Shown: positions 27,410-40,360, numbered from the stretch's first letter. The stretch: 64,000 nucleotides of DNA from Fusobacterium varium (GCA_900637705.1 LR134390.1:1488001-1552000), one strand, 5' to 3'. Notes: a model not told the origin generated them from the sequence alone. Made by a program: numbers and translations.

Positions 27410-28961
27410 AAAAACTTATCTCCTTATAAATAGAGTTGAGCCTAATATTGCTTGCTATACTTGAAATGTTTTCAGCCAATTTAGACAAATATCTCATTTC
27501 TTCTACATTTAGTGATGTCGAATTCTCTTCAATAAATATTATTCCAACACAAGGATTTTTATTAAAAGCTAGTCTTATTCCAAAAGAATACTTTGTTCCC
27601 TTTATATTATTTTTCTCTATGTATAAATCATCTTCAATAAAATTAAGATTATTTAAATACTTTTTAATAGCCTTATTATTAAAGAATAGTTTTACACTAA
27701 CAGATTTTATATTGATATTTTTTTGAATTTCTTTTTCTAATTCCTCTTTAAACTCAAGTTCGTTTTGGGCCAAACACAGTTTATTGTATGTTTTTTCAAC
27801 ATTTTTGTCTTTGAATACCATAATTTTTTTTAATGCTTCAGTATAAAAATCTAATATAAAAATAGTAAATAAAATTAAAAAGGGATCTTTTAAATCTTTA
27901 AAATAGAAAAGAACAATATATGAAATAGTAAATCCAAGTATATATCGTACTACTCTGTTTATATTTTGATTATAAATTCTTAAATTAATGAAGCAAATCC
28001 CCCAATATATACACATATATTCAATTAGTCTTATAAAATAATATAAATTTATGGCTTTCGGAAATAATAAATAAAAAAATTCTAAGAAGAAATATACAGC
28101 AATAATTGCAATCCAGTAAAATTTATTAGTAAATTCAAGAAATTTTTTGTTTATAACTAAATTAAATACTAACATAATCAAAATTATTCTTCTTAAATTA
28201 ATGAACTTGTAAAGTCTTTGCAGAAAAATTAAGATTATCTCATGATGTTGATATAAATGTGCATAAACCTTCGGGAAAATTAAATTAACACAAATTATTG
28301 CATAATGAAATAAGGTTAAAATAAGCAATATATAAATAAAAATTCTCATCTTTTTATATTTTTTATCCAACATATAATTTAAAATATATAATATAAGATT
28401 AGTTACCAAAATAATTGAAATTAAGAAATCTATAGTTACCATAAAATTATTTTCTATATCAGCTTTAACAGAAAAAAATAATTTCACCATTAAAAGAAAA
28501 AAAGAGAAATCAAGTGCTTTAACTTTTTTTATATGCTCTTTTATCTTTAGATAAATATTAAAATTTAGAATAATAAGTGCTAAAGTTACTATATTCAGAA
28601 CAATTTTTTGATTTCGTGAAAATATATCTCCTTGAAGATATATTGTCATTTTTTTCCAAGTATCATTTTTTACAAAAGGAATATATTTAACTTGATTGTC
28701 ATAATTGACTCTTAATAAATACTCTCCATTAGGAACATTTAAAAATAATTTACCATTTATAAAATTTTTCGTTTTAAAATTCAAATAAGTTTTATTTAAA
28801 GAAAGTATGGAATATTCACCAATATTTCTATCTAAAACTTCAGTATATTTTATTCGAGGAACAATATATATAAAATCATTTTCATTTCTAGAATCATATT
28901 TTAATATTAAAATCAAAAAAATACTTGTCATTATAATATATAATAATATTTTTTTATTCAT
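27402..28961 (-). CDS. Membrane sensor-like protein without kinase domain
   Basis: A 519-residue protein: N-terminal membrane helix, an extracytoplasmic beta-rich domain (~30-110), then seven to eight membrane helices (~120-375). A cytoplasmic C-terminus with a coiled-coil linker and a GAF-like region follows (VKLFFNN..., CVGIIFIEENS). I see no H-box or ATPase motifs of a histidine kinase. The arrangement resembles 7TM receptors with N-terminal carbohydrate-binding-like domains. Translational overlap with the LytTR gene suggests that it signals to that regulator. Confidence 0.65.
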   Translation of the reverse strand: MNKKILLYIIMTSIFLILILKYDSRNENDFIYIVPRIKYTEVLDRNIGEYSILSLNKTYLNFKTKNFINGKLFLNVPNGEYLLRVNYDNQVKYIPFVKNDTWKKMTIYLQGDIFSRNQKIVLNIVTLALIILNFNIYLKIKEHIKKVKALDFSFFLLMVKLFFSVKADIENNFMVTIDFLISIILVTNLILYILNYMLDKKYKKMRIFIYILLILTLFHYAIICVNLIFPKVYAHLYQHHEIILIFLQRLYKFINLRRIILIMLVFNLVINKKFLEFTNKFYWIAIIAVYFFLEFFYLLFPKAINLYYFIRLIEYMCIYWGICFINLRIYNQNINRVVRYILGFTISYIVLFYFKDLKDPFLILFTIFILDFYTEALKKIMVFKDKNVEKTYNKLCLAQNELEFKEELEKEIQKNINIKSVSVKLFFNNKAIKKYLNNLNFIEDDLYIEKNNIKGTKYSFGIRLAFNKNPCVGIIFIEENSTSLNVEEMRYLSKLAENISSIASNIRLNSIYKEISFYD

Positions 28962-29401
28962 TTTATCTCCTTAAATATAATCTTTCTTTAAAATAATATA
29001 AACTTTCATATTATTAGTCTTTTTGTAAATTTTTCATTAATTATTCAAGAAAAAATCTTTATAACTTCTTCTTGATTTTATCTTAAAATTGGAAAAGGAG
29101 AATAAATTTGGTTAAAAACTAGGCATATTATTTTAAAAATATCATTTTAAAAAATTACTAAAAAACATACTTTTTAGATATTTTTTTTAATTTTAAACAA
29201 TATTTTCAATATTATTTATAACTCTTACTTTAATCATATTAATATTCTATAATATTATCACCATAATATATTCAACCAGTAGTAAAATACATCTTGTCAA
29301 TATATTTTCTTTTTTTATTCCCTTATTTTTATAAAATATTATTAACAGTAATTTGGAATAAGATTATTTATTTTTCAAGGTGTTTTCAACTACTAGTCCC
29401 A
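28962..29401. other. Intergenic, AT-rich
   Basis: About 440 bases between the HU-like gene and the sensor gene. I see only A/T-rich sequence; an AAGGAG ribosome site serves the sensor start. No ORF or clear hairpin. Confidence 0.5.
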
Positions 29402-29692
29402 CTATTCTTTTACTTTTGTATTAAAACTTCTTTTTAAATTTTTTCCTTGTTTAAATGTAATCTTCTTCTGTGCTGGTATTTTTTCTATCTTTTTCGTTCT
29501 TGGATTGCTGAAGATTCTCTCTTTTGTTTCTTTCACTTCAAATTTACCCCAGCCTTTAAATTCAAGTTTTTCATTTGTCTTTAAAACATCAACTATCCCT
29601 TCCCAGAAAATATCTACTTTATTTTTTGCTATTTTCATACTTCTTAATTCTCTTTTTTCTTTTAATTCTTTTATAAATTCTATTTCTTTCAT
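29402..29692 (-). CDS. HU/IHF-family DNA-binding protein
   Basis: A 96-residue histone-like protein. The beta-arm region is visible as FKGWGKFEVKETKER, IFSNPRTKKIEKIP and then KKITFKQGKNLK, the usual HU dimerisation and minor-groove arm signature. The N-terminus is somewhat longer and more charged than standard HU. It follows two small DNA-binding genes downstream of the giant autotransporter (5-base gap to the previous one), so it is likely co-transcribed with them rather than a housekeeping HU. Confidence 0.85.
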   Translation of the reverse strand: MKEIEFIKELKEKRELRSMKIAKNKVDIFWEGIVDVLKTNEKLEFKGWGKFEVKETKERIFSNPRTKKIEKIPAQKKITFKQGKNLKRSFNTKVKE

Positions 29693-29697
29693 GGCTT

Positions 29698-29898
29698 CTA
29701 TCCTTTCGATTTATTTTCATCTTCTAATGCAAGTTTAAAAAGCTCTATTAATATTTCAGTATTATTTCTTTTCACACCATTAATTTCTCTTAAGGTTTTT
29801 AACTTATTTTTTATGAAAATATATTCTTTTTTTGTGAGCCAGCAACCATACAAACGATACCTCTGTTTATCACTCTCTTTCTTCTTTTCTATTTCCAT
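29698..29898 (-). CDS. Small basic DNA-binding-like protein (66 aa)
   Basis: Paralogous to the proteins at 29998, 54874 and 55912: shared pattern (R)xLGCxxTxKEYxxIKxxLKxLRE...NxxILIxLFK, here YRLYGCWLTKKEYIFIKNKL. The arrangement of a beta strand followed by two helices suggests a ribbon-helix-helix-like fold, though I cannot prove it. It lacks the N-terminal AT-hook of two paralogs. AGGAG precedes the ATG. Confidence 0.6.
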   Translation of the reverse strand: MEIEKKKESDKQRYRLYGCWLTKKEYIFIKNKLKTLREINGVKRNNTEILIELFKLALEDENKSKG

Positions 29899-29997
29899 AT
29901 ATTTCTCCTACAAAATTCTCTTTTAAACATCTATACTTTTTCTTGATAATAACTCTTATTTTAATATTTTTTCCCATATTAATATTTTTAATTTCAG

Positions 29998-30339
29998 TTA
30001 TATATTAAAAAGATTTTTTAATCCTTTAGTCTGAATTTCTTTATAAATTTTTTTCAACTGTATTTTTTCCTCTTTACTATAATTAATTTTATTTAATTCT
30101 TTGCTTATTAGTTCAAGAAGTAATTCTTCTAATTCTAGTTTGTTCACCATGTGGAATTTATTATATTTTTCAAAAAGATATATAAGTATTTTTTTATTAG
30201 TTTTAAATTTAGGTTTTAATTTGACAAGACCTTCTTTTACTATATTGTATTCTTCATAGCTGACTCTCATACCTAATATAGTTCTAACTTTGTTCCCACT
30301 TCCTAAGGGTCTTCCTCTTCTTTCTATTTTTTCATTCAT
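29998..30339 (-). CDS. AT-hook protein downstream of autotransporter 1
   Basis: A 113-residue basic protein. The N-terminal ERRGRPLGSGNK is a consensus AT-hook (RGRP core) that binds the minor groove of AT-rich DNA. It is followed by ILGMRVSYEEYNIVKEGL, a ribbon-helix-like element shared with paralogs at 55912, 29698 and 54874. The C-terminal third is an extra charged helix. It lies just after the autotransporter gene, separated by a hairpin. AAAGGTG ribosome site. Confidence 0.7.
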   Translation of the reverse strand: MNEKIERRGRPLGSGNKVRTILGMRVSYEEYNIVKEGLVKLKPKFKTNKKILIYLFEKYNKFHMVNKLELEELLLELISKELNKINYSKEEKIQLKKIYKEIQTKGLKNLFNI

Positions 30340-30357
30340 ATTTTCACCTTTAGATAA

Positions 30358-30385
30358 TAAACTGTCCCTACATAAGGGACAGTTT
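30358..30385 (-). terminator. Hairpin between autotransporter 1 and AT-hook gene
   Basis: Perfect stem AAACTGTCCCT / AGGGACAGTTT with a 4-6 base loop; the T tract on the minus strand is interrupted, so read-through is plausible. Confidence 0.7.
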
Positions 30386-30392
30386 ATTCAAT

Positions 30393-33300
30393 TTAAAATT
30401 TATAATTGAATCTTACACCATATTTAATTGATGAATCTTTTTTATGTGACTCATCTGCTGCTTCCACTTCAAATGTTACTCCCATGTGGTTGGCTTTCTC
30501 TACTGTCAGTCCTACTTTTCCTGATAGCTTTCCTTCTTTTTCATCTGGAGTAATCAGACTGTAATATCCTTCTCCTCCATTTTTAAGTCTTGCTTTGTTT
30601 CCATCATAGTTATCTCCAAGTTCATATGCATATTTTACATCTGCTGTTACTTTTACAGATACATCATTTACTACATAGACTCTCTGCTGAGCTTTTACTC
30701 CTGCTGCTGCCTGTGCGCTTAAGTAATCATTATCTTTAATTTGCACTTCAAGTCCACCTTTGCTTCCAGCACTTTCTTTAAAATCATCTACTTTTCCATA
30801 TTCTAAATTTAAGTCAGCATATACATCTAATTGTCTAGATAAATCTGTATAGATAGCTTTTGTTAATCTGTTATCAAGTGCTACAGAGTAAGTATTATAC
30901 TCTCCCTTATTTTCAAATGTTTCTTGAAGATTAAGTTTTCTCTTAGCAATATGTCTGTTGTATCCTAGTTCTATTCTTGATAACCATGATACTTTATGCT
31001 CATCACTTAGATTTTTAACTCTGTGTGCTCCTACTCTCAATGAATATACATCTTCTTTTGAACCACCATCATCAAAGTCAAATTTAGATCCAGCAAATCC
31101 TATTGTATATCCATACTTGCTTCCATACTCTGTTCCCTCTTTTTCTTTCATATATAGAAGTCCCATTACTTTGTAGTCATAGTCATCTATTCCTAAAGTA
31201 GAGTCCTTGTAGTTTCCATCAGTATAAATAACACTGTATTTACTGCTGTCTTTAGTTAGGTTGTATGATGATTCAAGTTCATAGAAAGAATTATTAAATG
31301 CCTGATTAATATCCTGCATTCTTCCTTGAATAGTTGCATAGATATCTCCTCTGAATTCAGCTAATTTTTTTGAAGCTTCCCCTGTAAATTTATTTTTTTC
31401 CATTCCTTCTAAATAATTGTTTAATCCTTTTAAGATTTCAGCATCTCTTCCATTTCCACCACTATTTCTTAAAACATTATCAAGTCCCTTATCCAAAGTA
31501 TCAAATTGTTTCCCAAGAGTTAAATCTGCATATGGTCTTTTAGCTATTACTAAATCTCCAGCATTTGTCACTTTTGCTATAAATAGAGGTGATGTTACAG
31601 GAGTAAATTTTGTTCCTGTTATTGTTTTGATAGCTGTATTTACAAATCCTTTTATTTCATATGAAATACCATTTCCTGTAAGTGTAAAATTAGGTAGTAA
31701 TCTTATCTCTCCACTTACACTACGTGCATTAAACAGAGGTGTTTTAGTTGTTACATCTACATATGCTCCATTAACAATTACATTTCCAACAGTTGAGAGA
31801 GTTCCTCCAATAGCAGTATATTTATCATTAATCAGTATAGTTCCATCTGGCTGTATTACTACTGCTCCTACTCTTGCAGCTGTAACATTACTTGAGTCTT
31901 CCGTTTTTCCTTTTCCTGTTACTATTATATTTCCTGTATTAGTAACATTTCCTATACCTTCAATACCTGTTCCATTCTTTACATATATTGTCCCTTTATT
32001 AATTAGATTTGCTTGAGTACCTACCAGCATTCCTACACCTTCATTAACAGTTATTATTCCTCTGTTTTCTATTGTAGCTCCTGCATATGCTGCCATACCT
32101 ATTGTTCTATTTCCACTTGATACTAAAGTTCCACCTAAATTGATATTACCATTAGTTTCATTTATTGCTGTAGCTCCATCTCTTACCAGAACTCCTACTC
32201 CACCATTATCTATATTTATTATTCCTTTGTTTGTAAAACTAGTTCCTTCACCTTGTCCATATATTCCTACTGAATATTCATGGTTTACTGTTATTGTTCC
32301 AGAACTTGTTGCCATAGTTCCTCCTGACAAATACATTCCTATTGAATTCTCATGTTTTGTTTTGTCATTAGGTTCTCCATTTACATTTGTACTTCCTACA
32401 GTTATAGTTCCTGTATTTGTAACTCTATTTGCTCCTTCTGAATAAACACCTACAGCTGACATTCCTAATGTTATATTTGCTTTATTTTCAATTAATGCTG
32501 ATTCTCCTGCTGTTTGTTTTAAATAGATTCCATATCCACTATTTCCTACTGTCCAGTTTCCTGCTGATGTAGTTATAGTTCCTCTTCCATCTATCTTATA
32601 GATTCCAACTGATGCTCTCTCAGTTTTATTAGCTATTATCATGTTTCCTGTATATGTTATATCTCCATTACCTTCACTTGCAATACCTATACTTGTATCA
32701 GCACCAATTCCCATATTTCCTGTTACTACTGAGTCCATTCCTTTAGCATATACTCCTATTGCATCACCTGATTCTACTGTAATGTTTGACATATTAGCAG
32801 TTATTGTTCCTCCAGTTCCTTCACCATAGATTCCCACTCCCTCTGTTCCAACAGACATTCTCTCTGTTCCAGTTCCTTGGGTAATTATACTTCCAGGTGC
32901 CATTCCTTTTCCAAAAACACCTATACTGTAGTTTCCTGCTGAAAGATTTCCACTTCCTGTATATGAACCACCATTTAAAACAACTCCTATTGATGATATT
33001 GATTTATCTTCTGATATTGGAGAATCCCCAACTAAAAGATTTCCTCTAGTTGTAATTTGGCTCTCTTCTCCATATATACCTATATTTTTATTTCCTTTTA
33101 CTGAAATATCACCTGTTATTACCAAATTAGAGTTATCTTTTGCCATTACTCCTACTTGATTATTTTCAGTAGCACTTCCAATAGAGATTCCTCCTGCTGT
33201 ACTTCCTGCTGAGTTATTCAATACCATTCCAATAGTATAGTTTCCTGTTTGAGTTATTGTTGGTACTGCCCCAAGTGCTGCTACTCCATCATAATAAATT

Positions 33301-36300
33301 CCCATAGAATACTTAACTGATGTTCCACTTTGTACATTTATTGCAGTTGCTCCAAATGTTGGTGCTGCTCCTTTTACATAGGCTCCTATTCCACCATTTT
33401 GAACTGTTATAGCTGATGCTCCTACAGCATTGATAGTTCCACCATCTGCTACTATTCCTATTTGGTTATCAGCTGTAATATTTCCACTGAAATTTAATGT
33501 AGCACCTTTAGAATACATATATATTCCATCTGCTCCTACTGTAATATTAGCTGTATTCCCAACTGTTACTGTCGTTCCAGCTCCCTCAGCATATACTCCT
33601 ATTCCCTTATTTCCAGTTGTAATTGTTGCTGTTCCTGCCATAGTCATATCTGCCCCATTTTGAGCTACTATTCCTATTGCACTTTTTGATGCACTTCCTT
33701 CACCTGTTGTAATTGTTCCATCTATTGTGGAAACTGCTGTTCCTGTTGCAAATACTCCTACACTTTCATTTCCTAAGTTAACAGTTCCTACATTTATATT
33801 CCCTGATGTTCCCTCTAGAACTACTCCTGTATTTCTTGAACCTGTTGAAGTTATATTATTTGCAGTAAGTCCATTTGTTGCTCCTTTAATATATACTCCT
33901 ATTCCATCTGTTCCTGTCATATTCATATTATTATTTTGTACAGAAGTAAGCACACCATTGTGAGCTGAATATATTCCAATTCCATTACTTCCTACATTTA
34001 TATTTCCTGTATTTGCTACATCTGCTACATCTGTATAGATTCCTATTGATGGTGTATTTGTACTTGATTTTCCAGATGCATTGATTGTTCCTGTATTATT
34101 TATTGTTACTGGAAAGCCAGGATTTGTTCCTCCTTTTACTGCTGCCAGTCCTATTCCTCCAGATACAGCTGTTATTGTACCAGAGTTATTTACACTGTGT
34201 GCTGCTGTAAGTCCTGAATCATATAGCCCCATAAGTCCTGTTGCGCCTTCTCCTACGTTTAGAGTTCCTGAAGAGCTTAGGCTTCCATTTGTTGTTGCTG
34301 CTAGTGAACCTGACCCTATCACATTTATATTTGCTCCAAGATTCATTGTTCCCCCATTATTGAATACTCCTATTCCTCCACCTGCTAAGAAGTTGAATTT
34401 AAGGTTTCCTCCAGTTCCTAAATTAGCTATTCCACCTTTTATATATACTCCTGTTCCTCCATTTATATTAAGCACAGTTGTATTAGTTGTAAGAGTAGTT
34501 CCATTGTCTACATAGATACCTATTCCTCCTACTGTATTTATTGTTCCACTATGAGTAAGATTTGTTCCTGGTGTAGTTCCATCTAAATAAATTCCTACTC
34601 CATTTTGAGCATTTACAGTTACATTACTCATTGTATATGCTCCTAATGCACTCTTCAAAAGAATTCCTATTGAAGATTTTAATGGAGTTCCTGTTTTTGT
34701 ACCTGTTGCTATATTTGCTCCATTAAAAGTTACACTATTATCTAGAACATATACTCCTACTGAGTCCTGTCCTGTTGTTATATTTCCTGATATTACTGAA
34801 GTTCCTTTAGCTACAACTCCTACTGCTCCTCCAGAATTTGATGTATCAACTGTAAAATCTATCTTGGAATTTTCTCCAAATACTCCAACTCCTCCTGAAG
34901 CTATGTTTAAAGTTCCTGTTTTTATTTTATTTGCTTCAGTATTTTTAAGATACATTCCTACTTTATTTGAATTAATTGTTCCTCCAGTTCCATCAAAACT
35001 GTTAGTAGAGCCATCTACATATACTCCTGTTCCTGTTGTAGTAGTTATTGTTCCTGCATTTTTACCTGAGTTTGTTCCAGCTCCTCCTATATACATTCCA
35101 AGATTAGCACCTGCTGTGATTGTTCCCCCAGCTGCATTTTCCACTGCTGCAGTTTTTCCAGCTTTAGCTCCAGCAACCATTCCTACAACTGATTTATTTA
35201 ATCCACTTGGTGCTCCATTCATCAGTATAGTTCCTGAGTTTTCTCCTTTACCTTCTTCTGTATATATTCCTATGCTGTCACTATCATTCATTGTAATAGT
35301 TCCTGTTGAAGTTAACTGAGAACCTTCTCCTACATATGAACCAATATTTTCTGATTTTCCTGCTGTCGATGTAATATTAGAATTATTTACTAAAGTTATC
35401 CCATCTGCTGCATATATTCCAATGCTTTCACTACCAGTCAGAGAAATATCTGAGCTATTTGTCACTGTTCCAGAAGCAGTTCCCTTGCTGTAATATATTC
35501 CTATATTTTTAGTTCCTGCTGCTGTATTATTTACAGTTATTGTTCCTCCAGTTGCAGAAGCTCCATCAGCTAAATACATTCCTGTTCCTCTTCCTGTATC
35601 AGTATTAAGAGTCAGTCCTCCTGCTCCTACAGTCACAGCTCCTCCACTTCCATATATTCCTACTGCATTTCCTCTTGCTGTTACACTTCCTGTTATTTCA
35701 GAAGCCCCATCTATAAATATACCTGTAGTCTTATTTCCAGTTACTGTTACATTCACATCTAGATTATTATTTCCTTTAGAATAAAGTCCTACAGCTTCAT
35801 TTACAACATTCAGCTTTCCTGTTGTATTACTTATAAATCTGCTTCCTGTTCCAGCATTTTCAAGATAGATTCCTACTGTTTTATTTCCTGTTGATGAAAT
35901 AACTTCTCCATCTATAGTTATTGTTTTATTTGCTTTTATTCCAATAGTTGCATCTTTTCCATATACAAATATATTTTTATTTTCATTTGCATTTTTTAGT
36001 GTTACATTTTCTACAAAATCCACTAAAGCTTTTTCAGCAAATATCCCTATACTTGATTTTCCACCAAATCTAATATTACTTCTATCATCAAGTTCAGTTT
36101 TAGCTCCTCCCTTGATATATATTCCTGTTGTACCATCAGCATTAAGATTTATAGTTCCCTTGTTTATAACTTGACTATTTATTCCTTCAGCATACATTCC
36201 TATTTGAGAGGCTTCATTTACATTAATAACTCCAGCTGCATTATTAACAATATGAGCTGTTTTAGTGTACATACCTACAGCTCCAGTTTTACCTGCACCT

Positions 36301-39300
36301 AAAGTAATATTTCCCTCATTATATCCAGAATTAGTTTCTGTCCCTTTAACATATATTCCGATTCCAGCAGTTCCAATATTTAAAGCTCCTTTTGAAGTGA
36401 TATTCATATTTTCACTATATACTGCTGTTCCATTATCTAAATCTGATATATCAATATTCACTTTTATTTCTTTAGAAGTGTTTCCTTCTCCTTTGTAGAA
36501 AATTACAGTTTTTCCAAGAGTTCCTATCCCATTTGAAGTAACCCTTACATCAGTTGCAGTAAGGTCTGATGTTCCATCTAACATTACTCCAATTCCATCT
36601 GCTCCAAGATTAAGAGTTCCAAGAGCTTTTATTTCAGAATTATTTTTAGCATATATTGCAATTCCATTATTTCCTACTGAAATAATTCCTAAATTTGATA
36701 TTGTAGTTTTATCTCCATATATACCAATAGCTGCATTTGTAGCTGTTGAACTTCCTACATCAATTATTCCATTAATATCATTACTAACTTTAGAATCTGC
36801 TTTGGTTCCAGCTACATTGTTGTTATATGCATATATACCTATAGTTCCAGTTCCACCTAAACCTATATATTTATTATTAACAATATTTATTTTTCCCTGC
36901 TCAGCAAAAATTCCTCCTGCTCCAAATTCATTTACAATAGGAGTTTCTGCTGGTTGTTCTCTATATGCCATTCCTAAAATACCTATAGCCTGATTTCCTT
37001 TTACTTCTATATCCCCTGCATTTGACACTGTACTTCCATTTACTGCATATACTCCTATTGCTTTATCATTAACAGTATTAGCACCTTTTTCAACTTCTAC
37101 TTTTGCACCTGCTGCAATATCTATTTTACCAAAGTTCATATAAAGACCAATTGCTCCTGCACCTGCATCTGTTCTGTCTGCTATTACTTTAGATCCTGCT
37201 GCAAGATTTATTTGAGCATCTGTTGCACTTCCTGCTGCCTTACTTGAATTCATTTCAAGTCCTACTACCTGTCCCTTAAAATATGTTGATGCATCTGAAC
37301 TGTTGATTTCTGATTTTACTTCTACTCCATTAAGAACATTGAGTTTAAGTCTTTGACCTAAAAATCTTCTGTAATAGAAAAATCCTGGTGAAGTAGTGGA
37401 AGTATCTGTTTTGTCCATGTTAGCATTGATATTTAAAATTCCTCCATCTACAGCTGCTATTTTATACTTATCAAATACTTGAGTTCCATTTGTTCCAGCA
37501 ACTATATTTACTCCACCTAATTTATTTTCTATATCTGTTTTAAGTGTTCCTATATTTAAAGTTCCTATATTCTTAAGATTAACTCCTACTGCATCATTAG
37601 ACATTACTACAATTTTAGCTCCAGTCAAAGTTATCGGATTAGAAGAAGGAGTACTTAAATCCAATTCAAGACCTGTAGCTTTTCCTCTCAGAATTATTTC
37701 TCCATTTGATAAATTAACAGTTCCTCCATTTGAAGTATAAACAGCATATCCATCTCCACTATAATCAACTATACCTCCTGACAAGTCTATATTTGAATTA
37801 CTTCCTGTTGCTACTGCCCCTACTGTTCCATCTTTTACTTTAACATAAGTGTTTTTAACACTGATTTTTCCACCATCACTTGCATAAATTCCTAAACCTG
37901 ATGTACTTCCATCAGCTTGTATTTTTCCTTCTACATATATATTGGCTGGAGTAGTTGGCTCAGAAATATTTCCATTAGCATCTGGCTGAGAAAGTGTCAA
38001 AGAAGTTCTGTCTGTTATAATACTTCCTTGATTTGTAGCAAATAGTCCTGTACTATTTCCTGATAAATTCAAACTCAATTTATCTTTTTCTATATTTATA
38101 ACTGTTCCACTATTCTTAGCATATATAGCAACTGTATCTTCAATTTTTTTAGTATCCTTTCCTGCTATTACATCGCCTTTCATAGTTATTGTTTTTCCAT
38201 TTTGTGCAATTGCTATCTGATTGTTTTTTCCACCTTCTATTAAAATATCTCCATCAAACTTTACATCTCCACCTTGAGCAATTATTCCAATATTTCCTTC
38301 TCCACCAGATATTTTTACACTGCTCTTTTCTGCTGGATTTCCATATGGTTTTAAAATTTCAATTGTTCCATTTTTCCCAAATATTCCTATTCCACCATAA
38401 GAATGCTCTCCTATTTCTATTTGAGCTGCTGTTTTTGTTGTACTTGAGTTATCCATCAGTATTCCAATAGCTTGCTCTACTAGATTAGGGTCATTTGCTC
38501 TTGCAGAACCATCAGGATTAGTAAAAATACTATTTATAGAGTTTCCTTTTTCTATAGCTTGTTTTTTACTTCCAATATTGAACTTCACTATATTTTTTCA
38601 TTTGTTATATTTGTATTTTGTGCAACCAGACCAACACTTTTATCTCCTAATAATTCAATTGGTTTTTTTATATATGCTGTATGTCCAATATGAAAAGGAC
38701 TATTGTCTGACATATACAGAGCTATTGCCTCTGCTCCTCTTATTTCAGCGATTCCCTCATTTACAAATGCAGCTCTGTTATAAGGTAAATTTCTATAAAC
38801 CCATTGCATCAATGAAGCTCCTATTCCATCTACATATATTTTTCCAGTTGGTCCATTTGAATAGATATATGCTTTTGCTTCTTGTGTATCTGGAGAATGC
38901 ATATATACAGCTGATTTATCTCCATTGACAATAATTGTTCCTTCATTATCTAAATAATTAGTTCTAAGACCTCCATTTGTATGTGATGTTGTGAAAAAAT
39001 ATGCTGAGTTTGTTCCATTTATATCTACTTTCCCTTTATTGACAAACAAAAGCTCAGTATTATTATTACCTTTAATTCCACTATATGTCTGATACTCTCT
39101 CAATCTGTCACGTGTTTCTGAAGTTATAAGCCCTTCTGCTACTCTATTGTCTAAATTACCATTTACTATTCCTTCAGTTTCAAGATCAATAAGTTTAGCA
39201 TGATTTGAATTAAAAACTATTTTTGTATTTTCTCCATAATATGAATATGGTACATTTAATAAAGTATGAAAAAAGTTTTTATTTACAGTATATGTTCCAT

Positions 39301-40360
39301 TTGCTGGTTTATTACCTTGAGGATTTGTTCCAGCAAATGCTTCAGCATCATATCCTGTTACTCCCACACTATAATTTCCTGAGCTTCCATTTATAATATA
39401 CTCTCCAGATTTTAAACTTATTTGAGAGATTACCCCATCATTTCCGTCCCACCAATAGTATCTTACTGTTGGGTTTGCTCCACTTCCAGTTATTGATGGA
39501 GATGAAACATTCACTGGTACTACTACTGGTAGTGAAGGTGCTGTTGGAAGTTTTATTATTGTTGGGTTATACCCCTCAGGCAAAGTTGGATTAGTTACTT
39601 TTACATTCTTTTCAGATGGAACAGTTGGTGTTTTTATAACTGGAGTTGCTACTGTTATTTTTTCTACTGGATTTGGTGTTGACAGTTCTACTGATACTTC
39701 ATTTGGTGCTAATGGAGTTGAAATAACTGGTGCTATCACTGTTGGTACTGAAGCTACCACTGGATTTATTGTTTTAGGTAATGTCCCTAAAATAACTATT
39801 GGTGCTGATGCTGTTACTGAAACATTGGGATTTACTTTTGGTAAATCTGGCTGTATTAATTTTATATTAGCTCCAATTTCTACTGTTTCTCTGAATACAG
39901 TGTCATCAACACTAACTCCATTTCCCTCTTGTATCTTAACAATTCCTGAATCTTTCCCTAGTTTATAATATTTATCTACGGCATCTATTGTTTCTTTAAA
40001 TTCTTTATCTGTTACATCTTTCATCTTCCCATTATCTAAATATTGATAACTGAAAAAAACTTGTGTGCTTGGAGCTAAGGGTTTTGAATAAAAATCTCCT
40101 TTTCTTATAAGCTCTACAAAATCTGAATTATATTTTTTTATTAACTTTTCATTTTCTATTATCTTCTTTTTTATTTCTTCTCTTTCTATTTGTATCTTTT
40201 TCAACAATTCATTTTTATTTTCTTGTATTTCTTCAGTTGTTATTCCTGTGGCTAATGAAATTTCACCAGTTATCATAAATACTACTAGCAATGATAAAGA
40301 ATAACCAATTTTTCTCTTCAAAAATCTCTTCAAAGCTTTTTCAACATTATTTTTTTTCAT
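30393..40360 (-). CDS. Giant type Va autotransporter adhesin (one frameshift at 38597)
   Basis: About 3,322 residues. The N-terminus (MKKNNVEKALKRFLKRKIGY...) is an extended fusobacterial autotransporter signal peptide. A coiled-coil and a Pro/Val/Thr-rich segment (~185-270) follow, then a very long passenger of short repeats built around GIGIY/GVGIY turns, typical of a right-handed beta-helix. The last ~280 residues form the outer-membrane barrel, ending FNYKF. The reading frame is interrupted near 38597 where GAAAAAATATAG needs one more A; with it the gene is exactly 3,323 codons, so the two visible frames (590 and 2,731 residues) are one protein. GGGAG precedes the ATG. Confidence 0.88.

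Noticed and set aside
31417-35319. Long plus-strand frames rich in Pro, Ile, Val and Ser opposite autotransporter 1 (and at 59494-62538 opposite autotransporter 2)
   Set aside because: They are antisense shadows of the Gly/Thr/Asn-rich repeats, have no ribosome sites or family motifs, and recur at the same relative places in both genes.
30393-38588. Repeat passenger considered as a CRISPR or other DNA repeat array
   Set aside because: Repeats vary in length and sequence and keep a single open frame; they encode beta-helix turns. No CRISPR array or cas genes seen.
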